Part shown: positions 1-9,400 of the stretch, in pieces
How positions within the stretch are numbered: the stretch's first letter is position 1
How the letters are laid out: every line of letters begins with the position of its first letter
DNA from: Nocardioides sp. cx-173
GTDB lineage: Bacteria > Actinomycetota > Actinomycetes > Propionibacteriales > Nocardioidaceae
Length of the DNA stretch: 64,000 nucleotides
NCBI RefSeq assembly: GCF_021117365.1
Contig: NZ_CP088262.1
Location: forward strand, 2,127,001 to 2,191,000
Reading direction: 5' to 3'
The notes under the pieces: generated by a model
Database searches by the model: none
What the model was told of the DNA's origin: nothing
The model's input: the letters and a program-made list of their open reading frames with translations, nothing else
Made by a program: the position numbers and the translations under genes

Positions 1-1
1 C

Positions 2-1024
2 GTCGACGGGCTGCGCCTGGACGCCGTGCACGCGCTGTCCGACAGCTCGCCGACGCACCTGCTGGAGGAGATGGCGATCGAGGTGGCGGCGTACTCCGCC
101 CACCAGCGGCGCCCGCTGACCCTCATCGCCGAGTCGGACCTCAACGACCCGAAGCTGATCACCCCCCGCGAGGCGGGCGGCTACGGGCTCGACGCGCAGT
201 GGAGCGACGACTTCCACCACGCCGTCCACGTGGCGCTGACCCGCGAGACCGACGGCTACTACGCCGACTTCGAGCCGGTCGGTGCCCTGGCGAAGGTCTT
301 CGAGCGCGGCTTCTTCCACGACGGCACCTACTCGTCCTTCCGCGGGCGCGAGCACGGCGTGCCGATCGACACCGCGGCCATGCCCACGTGGCGGCTCGTC
401 GTCTGCAGCCAGAACCACGACCAGATCGGCAACCGCGCCGTTGGCGACCGCATCACCGAGCACCTCGACGACGACCAGCTCGCCTGTGCCGCCCTCCTCA
501 CGCTGGCCGGGCCGTTCACGCCGATGCTGTTCCAGGGCGAGGAGTGGGCGGCGCCCGAGCCGTTCCAGTTCTTCACCTCCCACCCCGAGCCCGAGCTGGG
601 CAAGGCCACGGCGGAGGGGCGGATCGCGGAGTTCGAGCGGATGGGCTGGGACCCGGCCGTCGTACCCGACCCCCAGGACCCGGAGACCTTCCGCCGCTCC
701 AAGCTCGACTGGTCGCAGCTCGAGCACGGCCGGCACGCACGGATCCTCGACGTCTACCGCCGCCTGGCCTCGCTCCGTCGGGCCCTTCCTGAGCTGACCG
801 ACCCGTCGTTCATGCGGACGGCCTGCCGCGCCGACGAGGACGCCCGCACGTTCGTCATGGAGCGCGGAGCCGTCACCGTCGCCGTCAACCTCTCCGAGGA
901 GCCGCGCGTCCTGGACGTGCGCGACGGCGAGGTCCTCTTCATGACCGAGTCCGGCGCCGACCTCGCCGACGGGCGGCTGACCCTGCCGGGTCACGCGGGG
1001 GCGTTGGTACGTTCGCCCGCATGA
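2..1024 (+). CDS. treZ: Malto-oligosyltrehalose trehalohydrolase, C-terminal part (5' end outside window)
   Basis: TreZ releases trehalose from the maltooligosyl-trehalose made by TreY, the last step of the TreXYZ route in the cytosol. The frame is open from base 2 and begins inside the GH13 core: the nucleophile-region motif [10 protein letters not shown] is the first thing read, followed by LIAESDLND with the acid/base Glu and by [10 protein letters not shown], the late GH13 His-Asp motif. The alpha-amylase-like C-terminal beta domain runs to the stop. About 340 codons are present, so roughly the first two fifths of a normal TreZ lie upstream. Its TGA overlaps the ATG of the next gene. The family call is firm; only the C-terminal part can be judged. 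Confidence 0.9.
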   Translation, partial: VDGLRLDAVHALSDSSPTHLLEEMAIEVAAYSAHQRRPLTLIAESDLNDPKLITPREAGGYGLDAQWSDDFHHAVHVALTRETDGYYADFEPVGALAKVFERGFFHDGTYSSFRGREHGVPIDTAAMPTWRLVVCSQNHDQIGNRAVGDRITEHLDDDQLACAALLTLAGPFTPMLFQGEEWAAPEPFQFFTSHPEPELGKATAEGRIAEFERMGWDPAVVPDPQDPETFRRSKLDWSQLEHGRHARILDVYRRLASLRRALPELTDPSFMRTACRADEDARTFVMERGAVTVAVNLSEEPRVLDVRDGEVLFMTESGADLADGRLTLPGHAGALVRSPA

Positions 1025-1509
1025 CCTCGTCGGCGCCACTGAAGGACCAGCTCGAGGAGTTCCTCGACCAGCACCGCCAGGGCATGTACGACAGCCTCGA
1101 CGGGCTCACCGAGGAGGAGGCGCGCCGGTCGCTGGTGCCGTCGCTGACGACCCTGCTCGGGCTGGTCAAGCACGCCACCTTCGTAGAGCGGGTGTGGTTC
1201 GACGAGGCCGTGAGTGGACGCTCTCGGGCCGAGATAGGCATTCCCACGACCGTCGAGGAGTCCTTCGCGCTTGAGCCGCAGGACACCGTCGAGTCGGTCC
1301 GCGCGGCGTACACCCAGGCCTGCGCAGACTCGCGGGCGGCCGCGGCGCCCCTGGACGTCGACGGCGTCGTCACCGGCAACCGCCGCGGCCCGCTGCCGCT
1401 GCGCTGGGTCTACCTCCACATGCTGCGCGAGATCGCCCAGCACTGCGGCCACGCCGACATCCTGCGCGAGCAGGTGCTGGCCTCGCGTTCGGCTGACTCC
1501 GGCTCCTGA
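1021..1509 (+). CDS. DinB/DUF664-family protein (putative mycothiol-dependent enzyme)
   Basis: A 162-residue four-helix DinB-like protein of the DUF664 type. In actinobacteria such proteins include mycothiol-dependent transferases and isomerases; the substrate here cannot be read. The N-terminal helix pair carries a His in [13 protein letters not shown] and the last helix has [15 protein letters not shown], which supplies the other histidines expected for the metal site. The ATG overlaps the treZ stop (ATGA), suggesting translational coupling, but a link with trehalose metabolism would be a guess. Confidence 0.75.
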   Translation: MTSSAPLKDQLEEFLDQHRQGMYDSLDGLTEEEARRSLVPSLTTLLGLVKHATFVERVWFDEAVSGRSRAEIGIPTTVEESFALEPQDTVESVRAAYTQACADSRAAAAPLDVDGVVTGNRRGPLPLRWVYLHMLREIAQHCGHADILREQVLASRSADSGS

Positions 1510-1556
1510 GACCGGGTGTCTCATGCGCCGGATGCCCTCAATGAGAGGGTCCGGTC

Positions 1557-2837
1557 GTGAAGCTAACTCCCAGATGCTGGTGGGACGGTCCGTTGGACGT
1601 CGAGAACCTCGCCGCGGACGCGGTGGAAGACGTCGCGCGTGCTGTCGCCGAGCTCTCAGCCGCACGAGGTCGTCCGGTCGACGTGAGCACGAGCCCTGAG
1701 CTCATCGCCGGTTCGTTCGCCGCGGTCGACCACCTGCGCGTCGCGGGGCGGACTCCCGCAGGATGGGCACCCTTCTCCGGTTTTGTGCAGGCCGACGACG
1801 GATGGGTGAGGCTGCACGGGAACTACCCCCACCACAGCGACGCGGTCACCAGTGCGCTCGGAGTCCTTGACCGCGCCCAGCTCGAGGAGGTCGTTCGTAC
1901 TATGCCGGCGGACGACGTTGCCGCAGCGATCACGGCAGCCGGCGGTCTTGCCGTCGTGGTGCTCAGCGAACAGCAATGGCGCGCGCACGAGCATGGCCGG
2001 GCCACCGCTGCTGATGCCTGGACCGAGGTCGACGTGGGCGCGCCGCGCCCGCTCGTGGCAACGGGCAGCGAGCCACTCACCGGGATCCGGGTCCTCGACC
2101 TGACCAGGGTCATCGCCGGCCCGAGCTGCACCCAAGCGCTCGCCTGCCTGGGCGCCGACGTACTGCGCATCGACCCCCCTGCACGCCCCGAGCTGCTGGA
2201 GCAGTTTCTCTCCAACGGGATGGGCAAGCGCTCGATCGAGGTCGACCTCACCACGGACCTGGACGTCGTCCGATCCGAGCTCCTCCCGCAAGCCGACGTC
2301 GTGGTGCTTGGGTATCGACCGGGGGCGCTGGCCCGATTCGGCCTGGATCCAGCGACGTTGCAGCACGACCGCCCAGATCTCGTCATCGGTTCGCTCTCCG
2401 CGTGGGGGGAGCATGGCCCATGGGGCACGCGTGCCGGTTTTGACTCGATCGTGCAGGCCGCCACGGGCATCGCCGACCTCTACGCGGACGGCGCCGGTCG
2501 CCCCGGCGCCCTACCGGTGCAAGCCTTGGACCACGCGACCGGCTACCGACTGGCCGCCGCCCTTCTCGACCTCCTGAGGGCTGGGCACGGCGGGGTGGTT
2601 CGTGCGAGCTTGCTCGGCGCGGCACGCACGCTCCTGGAGCAACCACGCAGCACTGCCCCTGCGGGGGCCGCGCCCTTGCCGGCACCCCCGACCCACATGG
2701 TGCCTTCGCCGTATGGGCCGCTGACGGTGACACCATTGCCCTTCACGGTGAACCACGAGCACGTGGTGAAGGCCGTTGCTGGCTATGGCGAGGCCGCGCC
2801 GCGCTTCGATAGTGCCCTCGATCCACACGATCTGTGA
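1557..2837 (+). CDS. CoA-transferase family III (CaiB/BaiF-like)
   Basis: Family III CoA-transferases move CoA between carboxylic acids through an aspartyl-CoA thioester. The family core is clear from about residue 170: GIRVLDLTRVIAGP, then ALGADVLRID-type sequence (here LGADVLRIDPP), then GKRSIEVDL. GFDSIVQAATG holds the Asp expected to act as nucleophile. The first 170 residues resemble the C-terminal lobe of the same fold, so the protein looks like a permuted or compact version; its 426 residues are normal for the family. It starts at GTG with GAGGG 9-10 bases upstream. Third codon positions hold visibly more A/T than in neighbouring genes, a weak hint of separate origin. The substrate is unknown. 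Confidence 0.8.
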   Translation: MKLTPRCWWDGPLDVENLAADAVEDVARAVAELSAARGRPVDVSTSPELIAGSFAAVDHLRVAGRTPAGWAPFSGFVQADDGWVRLHGNYPHHSDAVTSALGVLDRAQLEEVVRTMPADDVAAAITAAGGLAVVVLSEQQWRAHEHGRATAADAWTEVDVGAPRPLVATGSEPLTGIRVLDLTRVIAGPSCTQALACLGADVLRIDPPARPELLEQFLSNGMGKRSIEVDLTTDLDVVRSELLPQADVVVLGYRPGALARFGLDPATLQHDRPDLVIGSLSAWGEHGPWGTRAGFDSIVQAATGIADLYADGAGRPGALPVQALDHATGYRLAAALLDLLRAGHGGVVRASLLGAARTLLEQPRSTAPAGAAPLPAPPTHMVPSPYGPLTVTPLPFTVNHEHVVKAVAGYGEAAPRFDSALDPHDL

Positions 2838-2860
2838 GGTAGCGACCGTCTCGAAGCGCC

Positions 2861-4084
2861 TCACTCGCGCTTGGTGAAGGCGACTTTCCCGCCGGGGAGG
2901 CGGGTCATGTCGTAGTGGGGGTGGTGGGCCAGGGTGTGGTGGCGTCGGCAGAGCAGGGCGGCGTCCTGGACGGTGGTGTGGCCGCCTTCGGACCAGGGGG
3001 TCAGGTGGGCCTCGCACCAGGCGGAGGGGCGTTCGCAGCCCTCGGTGTAGCAGCCGCCGTGCTGGACCGCGAGCGCGATCCGCTGGGCCTTGGTGTGGAA
3101 GCGGGCCTTGCGTCCCAGGTCGAGGACCTGGGACCTGCCACCCAGGACCACCGGGATGACCCCGGCCTGGCAGGCCAGCGTGCGGGCCAGGGCGGGGCTG
3201 ATCCGGGTGCCGGTGTCGAGCTGGGCTGCCTTCAACCCACCCATCAAGGTCTCGAGGGTCATGGTCACCACGACGGTGGCGTCGAGGCCGCCGGAGGTGG
3301 GGAGCCGGTCGGTGGGGTAGCGCTCGAGGTAGGCGATGAACGCCAACCCCAACCCGTGCGGGGTACTGCCTTCGCCGCCGGCCTGGGGGTTCGCGAGCGC
3401 GCCGAGCTGCTTGCGGAACCGGTCCGCGACATGGGTGGGGATCTGGAACCGGCCGTAGGTGGTGCCGTGGCCGTCGTCGTGCATCGTGAGCCGGGCCTTC
3501 TGCTCGGCACGCCGTTCTTCGGCTTCGAGGGCCTTGGCTTCCTGGGCCTCGCCGATCTCGGGGGCGAGGACGTCGAGGATCCGTCTGCCCAGGATCCGCA
3601 AGGCTTTGGCGTCGTGGTGCGCGGCCTGAGCCAGCAGGTGAGCGCGGGCCTCGGAGCGAACCTCGGGCTGCAGGTCCTCGGGTAGGGCGTCGACTGCTTC
3701 GACGATGACCTGGGCCTGGTCGGTGAGGATCACGCCTCCCGCGAGCGCCTCGGCGACGGTGTGATGGTGCTCGAGGGCTTTGGCGAGCTTCATCGCTGCG
3801 GCGGTGTCGCGTTGGGTCTGGCGGGTGGTGTTGGCCCAGTGGACCGCGGTCGTGGTGGCGCCGGTGTCGAGGCCGACCTGGGTGGCGTCGGCATGTGCGG
3901 CCAGGCGCAGCGTCAGCTCATCGGCCTGGGCGCGCAGCCGGGTCGCGTCGGCCAGCGCCTGGGCGGTCTCGGTGGGGGTCATCGCCCACACCGGGGTCTG
4001 GTTGAGGTCGGCGACCTGCTCACGCAGCCGTGCCACTCCGGCGGCCACGGGGTGGCTCGCGGTGGGGGCGGCGGGGCTGCTCAT
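2861..4084 (-). CDS. DUF222 / HNH endonuclease domain protein (13E12-repeat type)
   Basis: The N-terminal two thirds is a helical DUF222 region (ADATRLRAQADELTLRLAAHAD onward) with a charged coiled stretch near EAKALEAEERRAEQK. The C-terminus is an HNH nuclease: GGCYTEGCERP and WCEAHLTPWSEGG, then LLCRRHHTLAHH, giving the paired Cys and His expected of a zinc-bound HNH fold. Such proteins are abundant and often multicopy in high-GC actinobacteria (the mycobacterial 13E12 family); their role is unclear and mobility is suspected rather than shown. I start at ATG 4084 because the frame further upstream only translates the repeat array that begins at 4181. The gene converges on the CoA-transferase gene. 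Confidence 0.85.
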   Translation of the reverse strand: MSSPAAPTASHPVAAGVARLREQVADLNQTPVWAMTPTETAQALADATRLRAQADELTLRLAAHADATQVGLDTGATTTAVHWANTTRQTQRDTAAAMKLAKALEHHHTVAEALAGGVILTDQAQVIVEAVDALPEDLQPEVRSEARAHLLAQAAHHDAKALRILGRRILDVLAPEIGEAQEAKALEAEERRAEQKARLTMHDDGHGTTYGRFQIPTHVADRFRKQLGALANPQAGGEGSTPHGLGLAFIAYLERYPTDRLPTSGGLDATVVVTMTLETLMGGLKAAQLDTGTRISPALARTLACQAGVIPVVLGGRSQVLDLGRKARFHTKAQRIALAVQHGGCYTEGCERPSAWCEAHLTPWSEGGHTTVQDAALLCRRHHTLAHHPHYDMTRLPGGKVAFTKRE

Positions 4085-4180
4085 AGGGCTACTCAAGCAG
4101 GTGCCACCGACAGTGGGTGGGTCGAGAATCCCCTTTATCCACAAGGGATCTGAGCACTTTTTCGACCATCTTCGCGGGGT

Positions 4181-4309
4181 GGTCTCGAGGCTCGCTTCGC
4201 TCGCACCTCGACCACCGAAGGAGGCCCTCGGTGGTCGAGGTGCGAAGGCGCCCGCGTGCCCCTTCGGTGGTCGAGGTGCGAAGGCGTGCAACGCCTGAGC
4301 CTCGAGACC
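4181..4309. repeat. Intergenic inverted-repeat module, copy 1 (complete)
   Basis: The outer arms GGTCTCGAGGCTC (4181-4193) and GAGCCTCGAGACC (4297-4309) are exact reverse complements. Inside, CACCTCGACCACCGA and its complement GGTGGTCGAGGTG recur, so the unit could fold as nested hairpins. It lies upstream of the DUF222/HNH gene and holds no plausible gene. I take it as a REP-like intergenic element; similar sequences seem common between genes of nocardioform actinobacteria, from memory. Confidence 0.75.
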
Positions 4310-4354
4310 CGGTGACCCGAACGTCGTACCCCGGGGCTGCTTGTTGGCTTACGG

Positions 4355-4472
4355 GGTCTCGAGGCTCGTCGCTGGCGCTCCTCGCACCTCGACCACCGAA
4401 AGCCCTCGGTGGTCGAGGTGCGGAGACGCCCTGGCGCCCCCTTCGGTGGTCGAGGTGCGAAGGCGCCCTGGC
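4355..4472. repeat. Intergenic inverted-repeat module, copy 2 (right arm lost)
   Basis: It starts with the same GGTCTCGAGGCTC arm and inner CACCTCGACCACCGA / GGTGGTCGAGGTG pair as copy 1. The right outer arm is missing and an expanded 8-bp tandem repeat stands in its place. A shared spacer containing GCTGCTTGTTGGCT precedes it and also precedes copies 3 and 4. Confidence 0.7.
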
Positions 4473-4475
4473 GCC

Positions 4476-4523
4476 GGTGACCCGGTGACCCGGTGACCCG
4501 GTGACCCGGTGACCCGGTGACCC
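4476..4523. repeat. Perfect 8-bp tandem repeat, six units of GGTGACCC
   Basis: Six head-to-tail GGTGACCC units without a mismatch. Copy 1 is followed by one such unit (4311-4318) and copy 3 by a partial one, so the array appears to have grown by slippage from a sequence native to the module edge. It could vary in number between strains. Confidence 0.85.
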
Positions 4524-4559
4524 GACCGGCGTACCCCGGTGCTGCTTGTTGGCTTACGG

Positions 4560-4667
4560 GGTCTCGAGGCTCGTCGCTGACGCTCCTCGCACCTCGACCA
4601 CCGAGACGGCGCGGGCCCCTTCGGTGGTCGAGGTGTGAAGGCGCCCTGGCGCCTGAGCCTCGAGACC
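4560..4667. repeat. Intergenic inverted-repeat module, copy 3 (complete)
   Basis: Both outer arms are present (4560-4572 and 4655-4667, exact complements), as are the inner CACCTCGACCACC / GGTGGTCGAGGTG arms. It has the same orientation as the other copies. Confidence 0.75.
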
Positions 4668-4715
4668 CTGTGGTGACCTGAACGTCCTACCCCGGGGCTG
4701 CTTGTTGGCTCACTG

Positions 4716-4763
4716 GGTCTCGAGGCTCGTCGCTGGCGCTCCTCGCACCTCGACCACCGAAAG
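4716..4763. repeat. Intergenic inverted-repeat module, copy 4 (left half only)
   Basis: Only the left arm and CACCTCGACCACCGAAA remain, after which the sequence becomes unique. It lies about 30 bp from the doxX-like terminator. Confidence 0.65.
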
Positions 4764-4789
4764 GGCGGTGAGGGTCGGGATGCAGAAGA

Positions 4790-4816
4790 GCCCGCCACCT
4801 CGAGGAGGTGGCGGGC
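4790..4816 (-). terminator. Intrinsic terminator of the doxX-like gene
   Basis: The perfect arms GCCCGCCACCTC and GAGGTGGCGGGC (12 bp) enclose a 3-base loop 13 bp past the doxX-like stop. Read on the minus strand the hairpin is followed by TCTTCTGC, a modest T-rich tail. Confidence 0.8.
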
Positions 4817-4829
4817 CGGGGGAGGGGGA

Positions 4830-5408
4830 TCAGCGGAGGACGGGGTGCTTCTGGACGAAGTCGGTCTTGTTCCAGACCTTGCCGAGTCCCCAGGTGGTGC
4901 CGGCGCCGAGGGCGGTGAGGGCGACCAGGGTGATGGCTCCGAGGATGTGCTCGTCGATGAGGGGGTTGGTCTCCGGAGGAAGGGCGACAGTCCACATCAT
5001 CACGTAGAGCACCGCGCCGGCCGCACCGGCGGCGCGCATCCCGATGCCGAGGGTGAGGGCGAGGCCGATGCCGAGGAGGCCGAGCATGAAGCCCCAGTCG
5101 GCGAACCAGGTGCCGGCGATGGAGTTGTAGAAGCCCTTGAAGGGGCCGTCGGCGCCGAAGGTCAGGAAGCCCTCGGTGGGGCTGCCGCCGTTGATGAACG
5201 CCGCGTCACCGAAGCGGTCGAGCTGACCGGCCTGGTCGTAGCCGGTGTGGAAGCCGAGGGCGAGCAGCTTGTCGAAGAAGGCCCAGAGGAACGTGAAGCC
5301 GAAGCCGATGCGCAGGGCCGCCAGCGCCTTGCGGGCGAAGGGGGTCTGGACGACGTCGATCTCGGCCAGGACCTGGTGGTCGTGAGCCGGGCGGTGGATG
5401 GTGGTCAT
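4830..5408 (-). CDS. DoxX-like integral membrane protein
   Basis: A 192-residue protein with four hydrophobic segments: about residues 28-48 (LRIGFGFTFLWAFFDKLLAL), around 100, 125 and 155. The first helix with its Phe/Trp/Asp-Lys pattern is typical of DoxX/DoxD-like proteins, which are linked to quinol oxidation or redox stress in membranes. The soluble N-terminus has 25 polar residues; a periplasmic loop lies between helices 1 and 2. AAGGAG precedes the ATG with good spacing. A GGGAC-N4-GTCCC palindrome stands about 100 bp upstream, inside the end of the usp gene. Next to a universal stress protein and cydABDC, a low-oxygen or respiratory role is likely, but the reaction is unknown. Confidence 0.75.
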   Translation of the reverse strand: MTTIHRPAHDHQVLAEIDVVQTPFARKALAALRIGFGFTFLWAFFDKLLALGFHTGYDQAGQLDRFGDAAFINGGSPTEGFLTFGADGPFKGFYNSIAGTWFADWGFMLGLLGIGLALTLGIGMRAAGAAGAVLYVMMWTVALPPETNPLIDEHILGAITLVALTALGAGTTWGLGKVWNKTDFVQKHPVLR

Positions 5409-5496
5409 GGCACTGCTCCTTCTTGCTTTCCTTGAGTGGTCTGTTGTTGTTGTCTTCAGCCTGCTCGCACGGCGATCCGGCCGCGAGAGGCGATGG

Positions 5497-6405
5497 TCAT
5501 CGGTACCGCGGGACGTTGGTCCCAGCGAGGATCGGAGCCACGGGAACGACGGCCACGGGGCACGCCGCGTGCTCCACGACGTTGGCGGCGACCGAGCCCA
5601 GCAGCAGGTTGCCGATCCGGGATCGGTCGTGCCGCCCCACGACGACGAGGTCCAGGTGCTCGGCCTCGGCGAGCAGGGACGCCGCAGGCTGGCCGCGGGA
5701 GATGACCTGCTCGACGTGGACGTCGGAGTAGCGCTCGGCGAACCCGGCGAGCGACTCCGCGAGCCGCAGCCGCGCGTCCTCGCCGGCCGGGTCCGACTTC
5801 GGGAGTGCGTGCGGGCGGGTGCTGCCGGCGATGGAGTCCCAGACGCTGTGCAGGACGGTCAGCGGCAGGCGGTGGCTCGAGGCGAAGCGGAAGGCCTGCT
5901 CCAGGACCGGCGCGGAGTCGGCGGTCCCGTCGTCGCCGACCAGCACGCCCCGGCGGACCAGGCCCGGGTGGTGGGGGCGGACGACCACGACGGGACAGGC
6001 GGCCTCGCGGGCGAGGCCGACGCTGACCGATCCGAGCAGCACGCTGCGCACCGGGCCGTGGCCGCGCGAGCCCACGACGAGGAGGGCGGCGTGCTCGGCG
6101 AGGTCCAGCAGCGCCTGGCGCGGGTTCGCCGTGCGCAGCGCGGTGTGCACCGACAGGTCGGGGTGCAGGGTCACCAGCCGGGTCCGCGTGGCCTCGACGA
6201 GCTCCCGACCGGCGACCTGGAGCTCGTGGATCACCGTGCCGGCGTAGGGGTCGACATCGAGGAGGATGCCGGTCCCGTGGGCGAGCACCAGCGGTCGCCC
6301 GGTCAGGTGCGCCTCGTGGGCAGCCCAGGCCACCGCGCGGTCGGAGTGGTCGGAGCCGTCGACTCCTACGACGACGGCGCCTGCGGGGAGCGAGTTGGTG
6401 TCCAT
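5497..6405 (-). CDS. Tandem-domain universal stress protein (UspA family)
   Basis: Two Usp domains in one chain. Domain 1 begins VVVGVDGSDHSDRAVAWA and ends with the nucleotide-binding loop VVGSRGHGPVRSVLLGSVS; domain 2 begins RRGVLVGDDGTADSAPV and ends VVVGRHDRSRIGNLLLGSV. Both loops keep the G-x2-G/R-x9-G-S pattern of ATP-binding Usp proteins, slightly altered in the second. Tandem Usp proteins are prominent in the mycobacterial dormancy regulon. I use ATG 6405; an in-frame GTG at 6429 lies 3 bp past the cydDC stop and would add eight residues. The gene follows cydDC closely, so read-through from the cyd operon is possible besides an own promoter marked by the box at 6464. Confidence 0.88.
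   Translation of the reverse strand: MDTNSLPAGAVVVGVDGSDHSDRAVAWAAHEAHLTGRPLVLAHGTGILLDVDPYAGTVIHELQVAGRELVEATRTRLVTLHPDLSVHTALRTANPRQALLDLAEHAALLVVGSRGHGPVRSVLLGSVSVGLAREAACPVVVVRPHHPGLVRRGVLVGDDGTADSAPVLEQAFRFASSHRLPLTVLHSVWDSIAGSTRPHALPKSDPAGEDARLRLAESLAGFAERYSDVHVEQVISRGQPAASLLAEAEHLDLVVVGRHDRSRIGNLLLGSVAANVVEHAACPVAVVPVAPILAGTNVPRYR
5510..5523. promoter_or_regulatory. DosR/DevR-like box upstream of the doxX-like gene
   Basis: GGGACGTTGGTCCC has perfect 5-bp arms and matches the GGGAC-N4-GTCCC core of mycobacterial DosR boxes. It lies 102-115 bp before the doxX-like ATG, within the last codons of the universal stress gene. Assignment is by motif only. Confidence 0.45.
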
Positions 6406-6432
6406 GCTCTCGACCCTGACTCCCCGCACGGG

Positions 6433-9400
6433 TCAGCGGGAGCGGCGGAGGACCCGACCCGGGGGGACCAAGGACCCGAGCTCGACCGTGCGGTCGACCA
6501 GGTCCAGGCCGACCGGCTCATGGGTGATCCACAGGACGCTGCGACCGTCAGGCGCGCCCAGGACCTCCGCGGCCAGCTCGACAGCGGTGGCGTGGTCGAG
6601 GTGGGCCGTCGGCTCGTCGAGCACGAGCACCGGCTGGTCGGCCAGGATCGAGCGGGCGACCGCGAGCCTGGCCCGCTCGCCCCCGGAGACCTGGGCGTGT
6701 CCGTCGCCGAGCCAGGTGTCGAGCCCTTCGGGAAGGGCATCCAGCCAGGGGCCGAGCCGGGCGCGGCGCAGCGCCACCTCGACCTCGTCGTCGCTCGCCG
6801 AGGGTCGCGCGAGCCGGACGTTCTCCACCAGGGTCGTCGCGAAGAGGTGGGGGTCGTCGTCGACCAGGCCCACGCGGCGGCGTACGTCGTCCAGCGCCAG
6901 GTGGTCGAGCGGCTCGCCGCCGAGCGCCACCTCGCCGCTGGACGGGTCGAGGAAGCGCAGCATCAGCGCGGCCAGGGTGCTCTTCCCGGAGCCGCTCGGA
7001 CCGGTCACGGCGACCCGGTCCCCGGGCGCGAGGTCGAAGGAGAGACCCTCGACGCACGGCTCGGCGTCCCAGCCGACGCTCACCTCGCGGACCGTGACGG
7101 CCGACGACTCCGGCAGCGGGTGACAGACGGTGTCCCGAACCGCGGGAGTACGGCGGTCGAGGAGCCGCAGGCGGGCCGCCGCGGCGTCGGTGCGGGCGGA
7201 GAGGGCCCCTGCGTCGGCGACCATCGTGGCGGGCTCGGCGAGTGCCAGGGGGACGAGCACCAGCAGGGCGGCCATCGGCGCCGACAGCCGCCCCTCGGCG
7301 ACCGCGGGGGTGGCGAGCCAGGCCATGGCGGCCACGCCGGCACCCGAGGACACGAGGACCGCGCCGCGCGCCGCACCCAGCCACCGAGCAGAGCGCACAC
7401 CAGCGCCGGTGAGGCGACGGCCGATCCTGGAGACCCGGTCGACGGCGGCCTCGGCGGCGCCCCACATCACCAGCTCGGTGGCGACCTGGGCGCTCTCGAC
7501 GACCGCCGCGGAGAGCTCCGCGCGCAGGCCGACGGCGGACCGCTCCCGCCGGCCGGCCCCGAGCCGGGCAAGCGCGAACCCGGCACCGCCGCCCACGAGT
7601 GCCGTGGCCACGACGACCGGCACGGCCGCGGGGAGCACGAGGGCGGTGACCAGCGTGGTGAGCACGACGACGCCCACGTAGCCCAGGATCGGCAGCCGCA
7701 CGCGCAGCTCGCGGTCCACGACGCTGTCGACGTCGTCCACGATGGACGTCAGGACGTCACCGCGGCGGCGGCCGAGCCGACCGGGGACCAGCGGCACGAT
7801 CGCGTCGTAGACCCGGACCCGGCGCTCGGCCAGCATCCGCAGCGCGGTGTCGTGGGAGCGCAGGCGCTCGGCGTAGCGCAGCACCGGGCGCGCCAGGCCG
7901 AAGAGCCGGACGCCCACCACGGCCACGAGCAGGGTCAGGACGGGGGGCTGCGTGGAGGCCTGCACGATCAGCCAGCCAGCGGTCGCCGTCAGTGCGACGC
8001 CGGAGGCCGAGGCGAGCGAGCCGAGCGCGACGCTCGTCCACAGCGCGGCCGGGCGCGCCGGCTCGACCTCGTCGTCCGCGGGCGCCAGCGCGGGCTGACG
8101 CCGCCGCGCGGCGCGGGTCTCGGGTGCAGGGGCCGGCGCGGCTGCGGTCGCCGGTCGAGTGAGCGTCAGCACGTGGTCGGCGAGCGCCACGACGGCCGGC
8201 CGGTGCGCCACGACGAGGACCGCCGACGTGCGGCCGAGCGAGACGATGGTGTCGGCGATGACCCGCTCGGTGAGCTCGTCCAGGTGGGCCGTCGGCTCGT
8301 CGAGCAGCACCCAGGGCCGGGCGGCGAGCACCACGCGCGCGAGGGTGAGGCGGGCGCGCTCGCCCGCGGACAGGCTGCCGCCGTCCTCGGAGACCGGGGC
8401 GTCCAGCCCGCCGGGCAGCAGCCGCACGCGCTCCGCGAGGGCCACCTGCTCCAGCGCGGCCCACAGCGCGTCGTCGGAGGCGTCGGGCGCGGCCAGGCGC
8501 AGGTTGTCGGCCACGCTCCCGGCGAGCAGCACCGGGCGCTGGGGCAGCCAGGCCACCTGGTCGCGCCAGCCCGGGCCGACCGGCGTCCCGCCGATCGTCA
8601 CCGAGCCCTCGGTCGGCACCAGTCCGGCGACGGCCGCCAGGAGGGTGGACTTGCCGCAGCCCGACGGACCGGTGACCACGGTGACGCCCCGCGCGGGCAC
8701 GATCGTGCTCAGCTCGGCCAGGGCCGGCTGCGTGCGTCCGGGGTAGGTGACGCTGAGGTCGCCGACGACCAGGTCGCCCTCGCCGTACGACGTGGACGGG
8801 GTCTCCTCGGGCGCGGACTCGAGCAGCTCGGTGACCGCCTCGAAGGTGGCCACGCCCTCGGCGGCCGCGTGGAACTCCGCACCGACGCGCCGCAGGGGCC
8901 AGTAGGCCTCCGGGGCGAGCAGCAGCACGAACAGCGCGGTCTCCAGGCCCACGTCGCCGTGCGCGAGCCGCACCCCGATCACCACGGCCACGAGCGCGAC
9001 GCTCAGCGTGGCGACCAGCTCCAGCACTGCGGAGGATGCGAAGGCCAGGCGCAGCGTCGCCTGGGAGGCGCGCCGGTAGCGGTCGGTCACCCAGGCGATG
9101 CGTGCCGACTGGGCCCGCGCCCGCCGATGGGCGACCAGCGTCGGCAGCCCCTTGACGACGTCGACGAAGTGGCCCGACAGCGCGGCCATGGCGGCCCACT
9201 GCTCCTGGGCGCGGTCGCGCGTGGCCAGGCCGACCAGCGCGCCGAAGACCGGCACCAGGGGCAGCGTGAGCGCCACGATCAGCGCGCTCCACCGGTCCTG
9301 GGTCGCGATCACGACCAGGGTCAGCAGGGGGAGCACGAAGGCCAGGACCGCCGCCGGCAGGTAGCGCGTCAGGTACGGCTCCGCCGCGGCCACGCCGCGG

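Noticed and set aside
1536..1556. A hairpin just before the CoA-transferase start as a regulatory switch
   Set aside because: The stem is short and bulged, and it may simply reflect GC content; nothing else supports it.
1557..2837. CoA-transferase plus HNH gene as a transferred island
   Set aside because: The codon bias difference is slight, and no integrase, att repeat or tRNA is visible.
4085..4291. An N-terminal extension of 69 residues on the DUF222/HNH protein
   Set aside because: It translates the repeat module (repeated FAPRPP- and GGRGA-type peptides) and has no homology to the family; ATG 4084 is a better start.
4476..4523. The direct repeats as a CRISPR array
   Set aside because: Units are 8 bp and contiguous, with no spacers and no cas genes nearby.
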